Shown: piece after piece, positions 16,790 to 25,719 of the stretch
Layout of the letters: the number at the start of each line of letters is the position of its first letter
Numbering within the stretch: position 1 is the first letter of the stretch
From: Parasegetibacter sp. NRK P23
GTDB taxonomy: Bacteria; Bacteroidota; Bacteroidia; Chitinophagales; Chitinophagaceae
Assembly: GCF_023721715.1 (NCBI RefSeq)
Contig: NZ_JAMDLG010000001.1
Location: forward strand, 1,181,889-1,245,888
Reading direction: 5' to 3'
Length of the DNA stretch: 64,000 nucleotides
Position numbers and translations under genes: made by a program
Notes under the pieces: generated by a model
The model's input: only the letters and a program-made list of their open reading frames with translations
What the model was told of the DNA's origin: nothing
Database searches by the model: none

Positions 16790-17737
16790 ATGCGGTATTT
16801 TTCTACCTTTAATTACGTGAAAAAAACGGGTACTCCTTTTACTGAAAGTCTGGAAGAATTTTACCGGCATAAACTGCCGGAACATCTGCGCCATCCCCGC
16901 AAGCAAACCGGCAACTTCAATGTTTTCCGGATGGAAGATTGCGTGGGTGCAAACGGAGAAACGGTGATCCCCTACGCACGACGGGCCTTTTACAAGATAT
17001 CACTCGTTACCGGGAACAACCTCTATCATTACGCGGACAGGACATTGCACATGAACGGCTCCGCGCTGATGTTCTTCAACCCGCAGGTGCCTTATACGCT
17101 TGAACCCCTCGACTGCACGAATACCGGCTATTTCTGCATTCTCCGCGAAGCGCTGTTCCTGGAAAAACTCAAACCCCGATTCCCGGAACTTCCGATGTTC
17201 CATATCGGGGGAAACCCGTCCTATCTTTTGAATGAAGCGCAAACCGCTCTCGCAACGGATGTTTTCAGAAAAATGATGGAAGAAGAAAATTCAGCTTATA
17301 AATTCAGGGAGGACCTGCAACTGAATTACGCGATGGAACTGATTCACCTGGCGCTGAAAATGGAGCCCACGGTCACCCTGCACCGCCAAACCAATGCCAA
17401 TACACGCATCACCACTATTTTCAGTGAACTGCTGGAGCGGCAGTTCCCCATCGAATCCACACAACAACGCTTCACGCTGCGCTCTGCAAAAGATTTCGCG
17501 GAGCAACTGTATGTGCACGTGAACCACCTGAACAGGGCCATCCGGGAAACCACGGGTAAAACCACCTCTTCCCTCATCGCGGAACGCGTTACCAGCGAAG
17601 CGAAGGTGCTGCTCAAACACACCGACTGGCCGATCTCGGATATCGGGTATTGCCTCGGGTTCGAAGAACCTGCCCACTTCAACAATTTCTTTAAGAAGCA
17701 TACAGCGTTGTCGCCTTCCGTATTCAGGATGAACTGA
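16790..17737 (+). CDS. AraC-family transcriptional regulator
   Basis: 315 aa. The N-terminal about 190 residues form a cupin-like sensor part (MFFNPQVPYTLEPLD is recognisable at about residues 95-109). The C-terminal about 100 residues hold the two AraC helix-turn-helix units: LRSAKDFAEQLYVHVNHLNRAI and ISDIGYCLGFEEPAHFNNFFKKHTALSPS. It follows the SDR gene and may control it; the palindrome between them could be involved. The ligand is unknown. Confidence 0.92.
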   Translation: MRYFSTFNYVKKTGTPFTESLEEFYRHKLPEHLRHPRKQTGNFNVFRMEDCVGANGETVIPYARRAFYKISLVTGNNLYHYADRTLHMNGSALMFFNPQVPYTLEPLDCTNTGYFCILREALFLEKLKPRFPELPMFHIGGNPSYLLNEAQTALATDVFRKMMEEENSAYKFREDLQLNYAMELIHLALKMEPTVTLHRQTNANTRITTIFSELLERQFPIESTQQRFTLRSAKDFAEQLYVHVNHLNRAIRETTGKTTSSLIAERVTSEAKVLLKHTDWPISDIGYCLGFEEPAHFNNFFKKHTALSPSVFRMN

Positions 17738-17808
17738 GTAAAGCCTACCTGTAGTTTTCGTACCTTTAGGCGTGCGAATTTATTCCAGGAACCTTTTAAA
17801 CTATTCAG

Positions 17809-18879
17809 GTGGGCATACAAACGGTTATTTCAGGAACGGGAAGTTATATTCCGGAGCAGGTAGTATCCAACAACGATTTTACGCAGCACAATTTTTATGC
17901 GGAGGACCAGCACCCGCTTGCCACCCCGCCCACTGAAATAGTTGCCAAGTTCAGCAAGATCACGGGAATCCTGGAGCGGCGCTATGCTTCCGATGAACTC
18001 ACCGCTTCACATATTGGTACCGAAGCTGCCCGGAAAGCCATTGCCGCCAGCGGCGTTGACCCGGAAACCTTCGACCAGCTTATTGTGGCCCATAACTTCG
18101 GGAACGTACTGAAACACTCCGTTCAAACGGCCATAGTGCCTTCCCTGGCCACCATCATCAAAAGTGAACTCGGTATTAAAAACCCGTCCTGTGTGGCCTA
18201 CGACCTCATCTTCGGTTGCCCGGGATGGTTACAGGGTATGATCCATGCCGATGCTTTCTTCAAAGCCGGTATCGCGAAGAAAGCGCTGATCATTGGAACG
18301 GAAACGCTTTCCAGGGTAGTGGACATTTACGACCGCGACAGCATGATTTTCAGCGATGGCGCAGGTGCGGCTGTGCTGGAAGCGCGGGAAAACAGCGGAG
18401 GGAAAGGCGTACTCTCGGCCCTCGCCCAGACTTATGCCACAGAAGAAGCGGACTACATCAACATGGGCGCATCAAATTGTCCGGGGAGTGATCCCCATGT
18501 CCGCTTTCTGAAAATGAAAGGCAGGAAAGTATATGAGTTCGCCATCACGCATGTTCCCGCGGCCATGAAAGCCTGCATTGATAAAAGCGGGGTAGATATT
18601 AAGGAAGTTAAAAAAATCTTCATCCACCAGGCGAATGAGAAAATGGATGAAGCCATTATTGCACGACTGTACCAGTTGTATGGCGTGCCCGCGCCGGAAA
18701 ACGTGATGCCGATGTGCATCGGGTGGCTAGGAAACAGTTCGGTGGCCACTATCCCAACCCTGTACGACCTGGTATTGAAGGGATCACTTCCCGAACATCA
18801 GTTGAATGAAGGCGATGTGGTCGTTTTCGCTTCGGTGGGCGCGGGCATGAATGTGAACGCCGTTTGCTACAGGCTTTAA
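17809..18879 (+). CDS. Ketoacyl-ACP synthase III (FabH-like)
   Basis: 356 aa with a GTG start at 17809 (product begins MGIQTVISGTGSYIPE). Beta-ketoacyl synthase III enzymes condense an acyl-CoA starter with malonyl-ACP. The catalytic triad is visible: Cys in IFGCPGWLQGM (about residues 134-144), His in IHQANEKMDEAI (about 265-276) and Asn in GNSSVATIPTLYDL (about 304-317). The protein is about 30 residues longer than E. coli FabH, as in the second KAS III type often found in Bacteroidota. The gene stands alone, so a specialised acyl chain rather than core fatty-acid initiation is possible. Confidence 0.93.
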   Translation: MGIQTVISGTGSYIPEQVVSNNDFTQHNFYAEDQHPLATPPTEIVAKFSKITGILERRYASDELTASHIGTEAARKAIAASGVDPETFDQLIVAHNFGNVLKHSVQTAIVPSLATIIKSELGIKNPSCVAYDLIFGCPGWLQGMIHADAFFKAGIAKKALIIGTETLSRVVDIYDRDSMIFSDGAGAAVLEARENSGGKGVLSALAQTYATEEADYINMGASNCPGSDPHVRFLKMKGRKVYEFAITHVPAAMKACIDKSGVDIKEVKKIFIHQANEKMDEAIIARLYQLYGVPAPENVMPMCIGWLGNSSVATIPTLYDLVLKGSLPEHQLNEGDVVVFASVGAGMNVNAVCYRL

Positions 18880-18900
18880 CTTCATCAGGCATAGCCCGGT

Positions 18901-19143
18901 TCATGCGTTGGCCCGTTGCGTCATTCCATTGTCGCGCGATTCAAATGTATTCAATTGCGCCTTTATGGTATCCATGTACATCTTCAGATCGGTGATATGG
19001 ATACCTGGCTCCTCCGGTTGGAGGTAAAACAAGGGCGACTCCTCCAGCAACGAATACAAGGCAGGTTGCGCGTCGCCAATTTTTGAAGAAAGGGAAATGA
19101 TGCGCTGCATCAGTCTTCTTTTCGATACAATACCCTGTCTCAT
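18901..19143 (-). CDS. Small protein of unknown function
   Basis: 80 aa, ATG at 19141-19143. It has no signal peptide, membrane segment or Cys motif, and is predicted to be mostly helical (MRQGIVSKRRLMQRIISLSS, then TDLKMYMDTIKAQLNTFES). I do not recognise the family. It lies 23 bases after the small AraC gene on the same strand, so cotranscription is likely. It does not lie over another gene, which supports it as real, but it is short. Confidence 0.5.
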   Translation of the reverse strand: MRQGIVSKRRLMQRIISLSSKIGDAQPALYSLLEESPLFYLQPEEPGIHITDLKMYMDTIKAQLNTFESRDNGMTQRANA

Positions 19144-19166
19144 GTGTTAATTTTAATGGAAGGAAT

Positions 19167-19742
19167 TTATGTCTCCGGCATGGTTCCATCTTTGTTACTG
19201 AACCGGGAAAGATGCTTCAGGCAATGCCGTTTGTATTGCGATGGCATGCTGCCTGTGGTACGCCTGAACTGCGTGGAAAGATGCGCTACACTGCTGTAAT
19301 GCATCCTGTAAGCAATCTCCGTAACACTGAGCGCGCTAAAGTGCAGTAACTCCTTCACTTTTTCGATCCTGCAGCCAATGTAGAATTTTTCGATATTGTA
19401 CCCCTCCAGTTCCACGAAGATGTTTGCGAGGTAAGTATAACTGTATTGCAAGTGTTCATGGAGGTAATTCGATAAGTTCATCTGCATGGGTTCGTCGGAA
19501 AACTGGACCGTTTCCCTGATCAGCAGTTTCATCTGTTCAACAATCTGCTTTTTTCTTCCCTCTCCGGATTCAAAATCTCCCTTTAAGGGTACGGCCTTCC
19601 ACAACCGTAATCTTCTTTCATCAGTATCAACCTGAAGGTACCCCCAACGTGGCCCTGTGAATACATGTTCCGGAACGGAGGACGACTTCATTACCTTCAT
19701 TTCGCAATGAAGACAAAACTTTTTAGGATAATCAGTTTTCAC
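19167..19742 (-). CDS. AraC-family DNA-binding protein with short N-terminal domain
   Basis: 191 aa with a probable GTG start at 19742. The N-terminal about 50 residues contain FCLHCEMKVMKS, and a Tyr/Trp-rich piece follows (FTGPRWGYLQVD). The AraC helix-turn-helix pair is at about residues 80-180: LSNYLHEHLQYSYTYLANIF and SVTEIAYRMHYSSVAHLSTQF. The N-terminal part is too short for a cupin sensor. Similar small AraC proteins often respond to redox or stress signals. It is followed by the 80-residue unknown protein. Confidence 0.85.
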   Translation of the reverse strand: MKTDYPKKFCLHCEMKVMKSSSVPEHVFTGPRWGYLQVDTDERRLRLWKAVPLKGDFESGEGRKKQIVEQMKLLIRETVQFSDEPMQMNLSNYLHEHLQYSYTYLANIFVELEGYNIEKFYIGCRIEKVKELLHFSALSVTEIAYRMHYSSVAHLSTQFRRTTGSMPSQYKRHCLKHLSRFSNKDGTMPET

Positions 19743-19936
19743 GATTCATTTATCAGAAGCTTTATAACAGGCAAAGCGGAAAATTGTATCGTATGGTAAC
19801 GGGAATACACTAAATATAAGCATTTCAAAGGGCAATTCTCTCATTGACACTTAAATAGAGGAATTATGTAAACAGGGAACGCAATGATATAACAATTCCG
19901 GCCGGAAACGGCGCAACTTTGTAGCTGAATGTATGG

Positions 19937-20617
19937 ATGATTCAATCTGGATCGGTGCCATTAAACAGTTCTTTGTATCATGAAAAAAATATAAAAATAT
20001 GGCTTACCTCTGTAGCCCTTTTCTCAACCCTGCTGGCTACTGGCCAGGCACGGGATGTATCACTGAAAATAGACAAGGAAAACCGCAACGCGGTAACCAT
20101 CTCCGTTCCACAAACGGAAGACATTACAAGAAGCGCCCTGCGCCAGCAACTCGAAAAATCGGGACTCAAGAAAAAGACACGCAATGGAATTGACCGGTAT
20201 TCAGGTGTAGTGCTTTCGGAACTCAGCTCCGACAAAATGGACATCTATACCAAAGTTGAAAAAGCGATCAATGAAGGCAGCAATGTATATATCGCCGTTT
20301 CCAGGGGATACAATAATTTCACCAACCAGGCCGACGACAGCATCATCACTGAAAACGTAAAAACCTTTCTGGTAAACTTTTCGCAGCAGGCAGGCAATTA
20401 CGCTTCCGACCTGGCCATAGCGGATCAGATCAGAACCGTTGAAAAAGAAGAACGCGCACTTCAACAATTAAAAAACGAACGAAGTGAATTACAGGGAAAG
20501 AAAGCCATGATCGACAACCGCCTCGCGGAAATAGAAAGGGAGCTCATCGCCAAAGAAACCACCATCGAACAACAACAGAACGAAATCAAATCAGCCAAGG
20601 TGAAAAGGGGATCATAA
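19937..20617 (+). CDS. Secreted or periplasmic coiled-coil protein of unknown function
   Basis: The open frame from an ATG at 19937 encodes 226 aa. A signal peptide is clear only from about residue 18 on (KIWLTSVALFSTLLATGQA). The last about 60 residues are a heptad-like coiled coil (EKEERALQQLKNERSELQ, LAEIERELIAKETTIEQQQ). A better-placed ATG at 19980 is out of frame by one base because the following run has seven A; eight A would give a start MKKNIKIWLTSV. So either the true start is the upstream ATG or TTG, or there is a frameshift or read error in the A run. I do not recognise the family. The middle part (VTISVPQTEDITRSALRQQ) has no known motif. Confidence 0.7.
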   Translation: MIQSGSVPLNSSLYHEKNIKIWLTSVALFSTLLATGQARDVSLKIDKENRNAVTISVPQTEDITRSALRQQLEKSGLKKKTRNGIDRYSGVVLSELSSDKMDIYTKVEKAINEGSNVYIAVSRGYNNFTNQADDSIITENVKTFLVNFSQQAGNYASDLAIADQIRTVEKEERALQQLKNERSELQGKKAMIDNRLAEIERELIAKETTIEQQQNEIKSAKVKRGS

Positions 20618-20697
20618 AAGAACTGTAGGGGGCACTGACATGCTTCTCCTATCGTTCGAGGGACACGACTTGCCATAACCGGCAGGCCGTCTTCTTT

Positions 20698-21768
20698 TTA
20701 CCCCCAGGCCCTTCTTAAAAACCGGAGCCAGTTGCCGTGCATAACGTTGGCTACATCTTCATCTGAATAACCCCGGGCTTTCAGCAAGGAAGGTAGTTTA
20801 TTCAGATCGGCGATGGTTTCCAGGTCGTGTGGCGACTGCTCTTTCCCGAAGGCGCCATCCAGGTCGGAGCCGATGCCCACATGCAATGAATTTCCCGCGA
20901 GCTGGCAGATATGATCGAGGTGATCGATCATTTTATGGAGGTCACATTGCATGGATTCCGGGGTAGATACGCCGCGAACCCAGTTTGGCACCATCATCCA
21001 GGCATCCAGTGCACCGCCGATCACGGCACCTCTATCTATCAGCAATTTCAATTGTTCATCCGAGAACTGGCGGTTGTGGGGCACCAAAGTACGGCAGTTG
21101 TTATGACTGGCCCATACTGGTCCTGTAAAGATATCCATCGCATCTTTAAACGCGTCATCACACAAATGCGTGGCATCGAGGATCATGCCGAGGCGGTCCA
21201 TTTCTTTCAACAGCGCTTTCCCCTGCGCATTCAATCCGCCGGTTGCATCGGTTCCGTTGGCATACCTTCCAGGCCCGTAATGCGAGGGGCCAACGGCACG
21301 CAAACCATACCGGTACGCGGTTTCAAGATAAGATACAGACACCAGTGAGTCTGCCCCTTCCAGGCTCAGTATATACCCAACGGGCTTCTGCGTTTCAGTA
21401 GTGTCATTCGTCCAAAGCGCGATATGCCGTTCCAGTTCCTCCAGGTTCCGGATCATCGTCATTTCCCCCAGTTCTTCCATGGTTTTGTACCAGGCCAGCT
21501 GCGCTTGTGTTTGCGCCCATGCCTGCTGGGACGAATGCCAGCCGGGAAGGTTATTGTCTGGCGCCACATACCTTGCGATCTGTGTGGCCACCACGAGACC
21601 GATATTTCCTTTCCTGAGTTCCGGCAGTGAAACGGTTCCTTTGGCGCGATCGGGCTTATCGGTTAATCCAAGCTCACGTTTTCGGATATCCGATACCGGT
21701 AGCCGCAGGTCGCGGTTCCATTCCATGGCATTCATACTGAGGTCGAGGTGCGCGTCTATTGTGAACAT
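20698..21768 (-). CDS. M19-family (renal-type) dipeptidase
   Basis: 356 aa from the ATG at 21768; a longer frame would overlap the upstream gene by 29 bases. Zinc peptidases of this family cleave dipeptides, often those with a D-residue at the C-terminus. Metal-site motifs are present: TIDAHLDLSM (HxD, about residues 3-12), LSLEGADSL (bridging Glu, about 133-141), VGPSHYGPGRYANG (His, about 159-172) and VWASHNNCRTLVPHNRQ (His, about 219-235). There is no signal peptide, so it acts in the cytoplasm. It is the last gene of a minus-strand operon with a D-threonine-aldolase-like enzyme, RidA and GntP. Confidence 0.92.
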   Translation of the reverse strand: MFTIDAHLDLSMNAMEWNRDLRLPVSDIRKRELGLTDKPDRAKGTVSLPELRKGNIGLVVATQIARYVAPDNNLPGWHSSQQAWAQTQAQLAWYKTMEELGEMTMIRNLEELERHIALWTNDTTETQKPVGYILSLEGADSLVSVSYLETAYRYGLRAVGPSHYGPGRYANGTDATGGLNAQGKALLKEMDRLGMILDATHLCDDAFKDAMDIFTGPVWASHNNCRTLVPHNRQFSDEQLKLLIDRGAVIGGALDAWMMVPNWVRGVSTPESMQCDLHKMIDHLDHICQLAGNSLHVGIGSDLDGAFGKEQSPHDLETIADLNKLPSLLKARGYSDEDVANVMHGNWLRFLRRAWG

Positions 21769-21799
21769 AGTTCGGTTTTGAGCCTCATCCGGCAATTCT

Positions 21800-22915
21800 T
21801 TAAACAGATATTTTTCTATCCCTCGCAATTACTTTCCATTCCTTACCAGCTTCTTTTTGCTCTACCACAATGGCACGTTCGTACAAAGCAACGGTAGGGC
21901 AGATATGAACGGGTACGCCATACAACACATCGCCGATTTTGTAAGCTGAAGCATCGTTCACGCCCAATAAAAGATGTTCTTCGCTCTGACCAACAGGTGT
22001 AGCCGAAGGGTGATTGAGGAAATGAACGCGGGGTAAAGGATTCTCAGCCGCAACCGACTTGTGGCCAAGATCGGTACAGATGGTGTGCCGGTCAACAATG
22101 GAGATTACCCTCGTCACCACCAGTGCGGCAATATCAAAAGGTTGTTCCGGATACTTACTTTGGTACCCGGCATCCCAGAAAACAAATGTGCCCGGACTGC
22201 ACTCCACGTTTTTCCTGTTCAGGTGAGCAGGAAAGCTGGGAGAACCGCCCAATAAGATACGCAGGGTTTTACCGAATTGTTGCTCCGTGCTCAATACCAA
22301 TGCGTGAACACGTTCAAAAACAGCATCCCCTTCTTTTTTACGGGCAGCAAGATCCGGCGCATTGTTGTGACCATCATAAGCATGGAAACCTTCTACTTCA
22401 ATGCCTTCCAACGCATGGCAAGAGTCGATAAGCACAGGGACTTTTTCTGGAACGATGCCCGTGCGGTTCATCCCCACATTCAGATCGATCCAAACCGCTA
22501 CTTTCTTTTTGGATGCTACAGCCAGCTTAGACAAATACGCCGCTACCTGTTCGTCGTCCACCAGGCAGGAGAAGCGGGTTTGAGGGTATTTGTCTATAAG
22601 TTCCAGGAAACGTTCCGCCTTCGGCCCCACCGGCTGGTAGGCCAGCAATACATCCGGCGCGTTCACGCGGGCAAGCATCTCCGCTTCTGCAATAGTGGCG
22701 CATTTGAATTTCGTAATGCCTTCTTTCAGCATCATGGTACATACTTCCGCCATCTTGTTCGTTTTTATATGCGGACGCAAACATGTTTTGTCCGGCATCA
22801 TTTTTAACGCATGACGAATGTTCTTCAATACACGATCCGGATAAACCAGCAATGCGGGCGAATCAACGGAGGCAATGTTCCGGACCGTATACCAATGTGC
22901 TTTAGATGCTTTCAT
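21800..22915 (-). CDS. D-threonine aldolase-like PLP enzyme (alanine racemase N-terminal fold)
   Basis: 371 aa from the ATG at 22915, one base after the RidA stop. Enzymes of this fold split beta-hydroxy-D-amino acids or deaminate 3-hydroxyaspartate using PLP and a divalent metal. The PLP Lys is in LRPHIKTNKMAE (about residues 48-59). Metal ligands are the His and Cys of VHICPTVALYE near the C-terminus, and TDLGHKSVAAE is a family motif. Neighbours are RidA upstream, which removes reactive enamine products of PLP enzymes, and an M19 dipeptidase downstream. The exact substrate, D-threonine or a similar hydroxy-amino acid, is not fixed. Confidence 0.9.
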   Translation of the reverse strand: MKASKAHWYTVRNIASVDSPALLVYPDRVLKNIRHALKMMPDKTCLRPHIKTNKMAEVCTMMLKEGITKFKCATIAEAEMLARVNAPDVLLAYQPVGPKAERFLELIDKYPQTRFSCLVDDEQVAAYLSKLAVASKKKVAVWIDLNVGMNRTGIVPEKVPVLIDSCHALEGIEVEGFHAYDGHNNAPDLAARKKEGDAVFERVHALVLSTEQQFGKTLRILLGGSPSFPAHLNRKNVECSPGTFVFWDAGYQSKYPEQPFDIAALVVTRVISIVDRHTICTDLGHKSVAAENPLPRVHFLNHPSATPVGQSEEHLLLGVNDASAYKIGDVLYGVPVHICPTVALYERAIVVEQKEAGKEWKVIARDRKISV

Positions 22916-22916
22916 A

Positions 22917-23393
22917 TCAGTACAATTCAAACAACGCTTCAATTTCCACGGGAATATTATCGGGCAATGAACCGAAGCCCACGGCGCTTCTTACGCCAAT
23001 ACCGTTCTCTTCCCCCCACACAGCGGCGAACAACTCACTGCACCCGTTGATGATGTAAGGATGTCGTTCAAATTCAGGCGTACAATTCACCATGCCCAAT
23101 ACTTTGATCACACGTTTCACTTTATCCAGTTCGCCCACATGCGTTTTGATGGTGGAAAGAATGGTAAGTCCTACCTGCCTTGCGGCCAGTTTCCCCTGCT
23201 CCATATCCAGTTCGCGGCCAATACGACCAATGATCAGCGACTTATCATCCTGCACCGGACCGTGTCCGGAAACATACAGGTATTTGCCATCAATAAGAAA
23301 GGGCTTATAAACCCCCAATGGGGTAGGCGCGGGCGGAAGTGTTAATCCCAGCTTCGCGAAATTGGCTTCCGCGTTCATTGTAATAGTATTCAT
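22917..23393 (-). CDS. RidA/YjgF-family enamine deaminase
   Basis: 158 aa, ATG at 23391-23393; Met6 is an alternative. It belongs to the RidA superfamily (trimeric, hydrolyses reactive enamine/imine intermediates). The N-terminus LGLTLPPAPTPLGVYKPF and the block YVSGHGPVQDDKSLIIGRIG fit a YjgF-like subgroup larger than the canonical 128-residue RidA; the C-terminal part has the IVIEAL-like strand (VEIEALFELY). The typical Arg near position 105 was not located with certainty. It lies between the GntP permease and the PLP enzyme whose products it may detoxify. Confidence 0.88.
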   Translation of the reverse strand: MNTITMNAEANFAKLGLTLPPAPTPLGVYKPFLIDGKYLYVSGHGPVQDDKSLIIGRIGRELDMEQGKLAARQVGLTILSTIKTHVGELDKVKRVIKVLGMVNCTPEFERHPYIINGCSELFAAVWGEENGIGVRSAVGFGSLPDNIPVEIEALFELY

Positions 23394-23403
23394 GCAGCTT
23401 TAT

Positions 23404-24720
23404 TTAGATCAGTTGATTCAACAGTAGAACGCCCAGTAATCCTGCGATAGAAACGATCGTTTCCATGACCGACCAGGTTTTCAGGGTATCTTTTACGCTC
23501 AGGTTGAAGTATTCTTTGAACATCCAGAACCCGGAGTCATTCACATGCGAGAACATCAGGCTACCCGCGCCTACGGAAAGCACCATCAGGCTTGGATTTA
23601 CATTGGCCTGCACCATAAGCGGCGCGATGATGCCAGCGGTCGTCAAACCCGCAATGGTGGCCGATCCCACACAAACACGTATGAGCGCGGCAATGAGCCA
23701 TCCCAACAACAGCGGCGGCATATCCCAGGTTTGAAGGGCGGCAGCAATTTCGTTGCTCACGCCACTTTCCTCGAGTACCTGCTTCAAAGCACCGGCACCG
23801 GCAATAATCAGCAGGATCATGCCCACATCTTTCACGGCATCGCCATATAATGCCATGACCTGTTTCATAGAACGACCGCTTCCTTTGCCCAAGGAAATTC
23901 CCGCCACCATGATGGAGCAGAGCATCACGATAACAGGTTCTCCCATAAAGGAAAAAACATTCTTCAGCGCAGGCGAACCATCTGGAAAAATATAGGGCAA
24001 AGCCGTGGTAAGCATCAGTAAAAAAACAGGCAGCAACGCAGTGAAAAAACTGGTTCCCGTACCAGGCATTTGTTCCACAGGCATGGGTTTGGGCCTGAAC
24101 ACTTCGAGTGGTTCGGAATGGATATGTTTTACAAAACGGGTGAATACTGGTCCGGCAAGCAGGATAGCCGGAATGGCAATTACGATCCCATACAGTAAAG
24201 TAATGCCCATATCCGCATTGAACTGTCCCACCAATGCCGCTGGCGATGGATGTGGCGGAAGAAAACCATGTGTTACCGAAAGCGCCGCCAGCATGGGCAA
24301 ACCTACATAAACCGCCGGAAGCTTATATTGATAAACAACCGAAAAGATGAGGGGCACCATCAATACAAATCCAACACCATAAAAAAGCGGAATGCCAATG
24401 ATGAACCCGGTAAGCATCAGCGCCCATTGCACGTTCTTCGCTCCGAAACCACGCATCAGCACCGAGGCGATCCGTTGCGCCGCACCAGTTTCAGCCACCA
24501 GTTTACCCAACATGGCTCCCAACACAATAATGCCCACCAAACCACCCAATGTATCGCCCATCCCCTTTTGTACCGAGGCCACCACTTTGTTCAACGGCAA
24601 CCCTAATAATATTCCCGCCAGCACCGAGACCAAAAGGAAAGCAAGAAACGCGTTCCATTTCCCCCAGGTTACCAGCAGCACCAGGAGCAGCAGACAAATT
24701 ATGACGATGAGGATAGACAT
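23404..24720 (-). CDS. GntP-family gluconate:H+ symporter-like permease
   Basis: 438 aa from the ATG at 24718-24720. About 12-14 hydrophobic segments run through the protein, starting MSILIVIICLLLLVLLVTW. The GntP signature region GDTLGGLVGIIVLGAMLGKL (about residues 53-72) and the loop THGFLPPHPSPAALVGQ (about 172-188) are typical. Family members import gluconate and related sugar acids or, in some operons, hydroxy-acids or D-amino acids. As first gene of the operon with RidA, the D-threonine-aldolase-like enzyme and the dipeptidase, it more likely imports a D-amino acid or related acid than gluconate. Confidence 0.92.
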   Translation of the reverse strand: MSILIVIICLLLLVLLVTWGKWNAFLAFLLVSVLAGILLGLPLNKVVASVQKGMGDTLGGLVGIIVLGAMLGKLVAETGAAQRIASVLMRGFGAKNVQWALMLTGFIIGIPLFYGVGFVLMVPLIFSVVYQYKLPAVYVGLPMLAALSVTHGFLPPHPSPAALVGQFNADMGITLLYGIVIAIPAILLAGPVFTRFVKHIHSEPLEVFRPKPMPVEQMPGTGTSFFTALLPVFLLMLTTALPYIFPDGSPALKNVFSFMGEPVIVMLCSIMVAGISLGKGSGRSMKQVMALYGDAVKDVGMILLIIAGAGALKQVLEESGVSNEIAAALQTWDMPPLLLGWLIAALIRVCVGSATIAGLTTAGIIAPLMVQANVNPSLMVLSVGAGSLMFSHVNDSGFWMFKEYFNLSVKDTLKTWSVMETIVSIAGLLGVLLLNQLI

Positions 24721-24757
24721 TATAAGAAGGATCAAACCTAGTTCATTTCCTTAATTC

Positions 24758-24867
24758 TGCAAATTTTTTGCAAAAACTTATTCCATATTGCAAATTTTAT
24801 TGAACCCAAGTGCATAATAACCAGCCAATCCTTCCTGAATTTTGTACTACATTCGCAAAAATTGCAA
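24758..24867. promoter_or_regulatory. Divergent control region with repeated GCAAA motifs
   Basis: Between gntP and the DeoR gene three related motifs occur: a perfect repeat TGCAAA-TTT-TTTGCA at 24758-24772, TTGCAAATTTT at 24788-24798, and CGCAAAAATTGCAA at 24854-24867. The rest is AT-rich. They may be operator sites of the adjacent DeoR regulator acting on both genes; A/T-rich sequence makes chance matches possible. Confidence 0.45.
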
Positions 24868-24879
24868 CTTCAGCGTTAT

Positions 24880-25650
24880 ATGCCTACCGCATCAGATTCA
24901 ACCGCGCTTCCTAAAAAGGAAAGAAAGGAACTCATCCGTAAACAGGTGAACATCCATACGCGCCTGATGTACGCTGAACTGGCCCGCCTGGTGGAAGTTT
25001 CCGAAGACACCATCCGGCGCGACGTGAACGAACTTGCGGCAGAAGGAGCGCTCATTAAAATAAAAGGTGGCGCCATGGCCGCGGCTTACCATGCGGGTGA
25101 TGCGTCACAAACTTATGCCCGCGACAACAAATTGCGCATCGCGGCCAAAACGGTTTCCCTCCTAAAAGAAGACATGACCGTTCTGATCGGTGGCGGCACC
25201 ACGATACGTGAAGTGATCAAACAAATTCCAACCAGCTTCCGCGGCACTTTTATTACCGTGAACGTACTCACGGCCATGGAACTGCTCGACAAACCCAATA
25301 TCCGCACCATCATGATCGGCGGACAAATATCCGCTTACAGCCAGATGACCGTGAGTGGGGAAGTGTTTGAACAACTCGCCCGCATCAAAGCCGACCTCTG
25401 CATCATCGGCACCAATGCCATCGATCCCATGAATGGCCTGACTGATTCCGACTGGGAAACCGTGCAGGTGAAGAAAGCGATGCTTAAAGCAGCTTCGGCC
25501 ACTGCCGTGCTGGCCATCTCGGAGAAATTGAATTCTTCCATGCCGATACAGTTCGCGGCAATGAATGAGGTCAACTACCTGATCACAGAACTTGATCCCA
25601 GCAACCCCGTACTGCAACCCTATGCCGCAAAAAGCACCAGGCTCTTGTAA
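24880..25650 (+). CDS. DeoR-family transcriptional regulator
   Basis: 256 aa from the ATG at 24880; a TTG at 24862 would add six residues. The N-terminal DeoR helix-turn-helix lies about residues 14-65 (KERKELIRKQVNIHTR, then LARLVEVSEDTIRRDVNELA with the family TIRRD). The sensor domain (DeoRC, about 75-235) resembles phosphosugar isomerases: GGGTTIREVIKQI and NVLTAMELLDKP are typical. It is divergent from the GntP-RidA-aldolase-dipeptidase operon and is its probable repressor. The inducer would be a metabolite of that pathway. Confidence 0.93.
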   Translation: MPTASDSTALPKKERKELIRKQVNIHTRLMYAELARLVEVSEDTIRRDVNELAAEGALIKIKGGAMAAAYHAGDASQTYARDNKLRIAAKTVSLLKEDMTVLIGGGTTIREVIKQIPTSFRGTFITVNVLTAMELLDKPNIRTIMIGGQISAYSQMTVSGEVFEQLARIKADLCIIGTNAIDPMNGLTDSDWETVQVKKAMLKAASATAVLAISEKLNSSMPIQFAAMNEVNYLITELDPSNPVLQPYAAKSTRLL

Positions 25651-25719
25651 GCAGGTCGTTTTCTTACGTATTTCCCTTATCTTTAATACATTGTTTCCCA
25701 ACAGGATAATTCGCCTACA

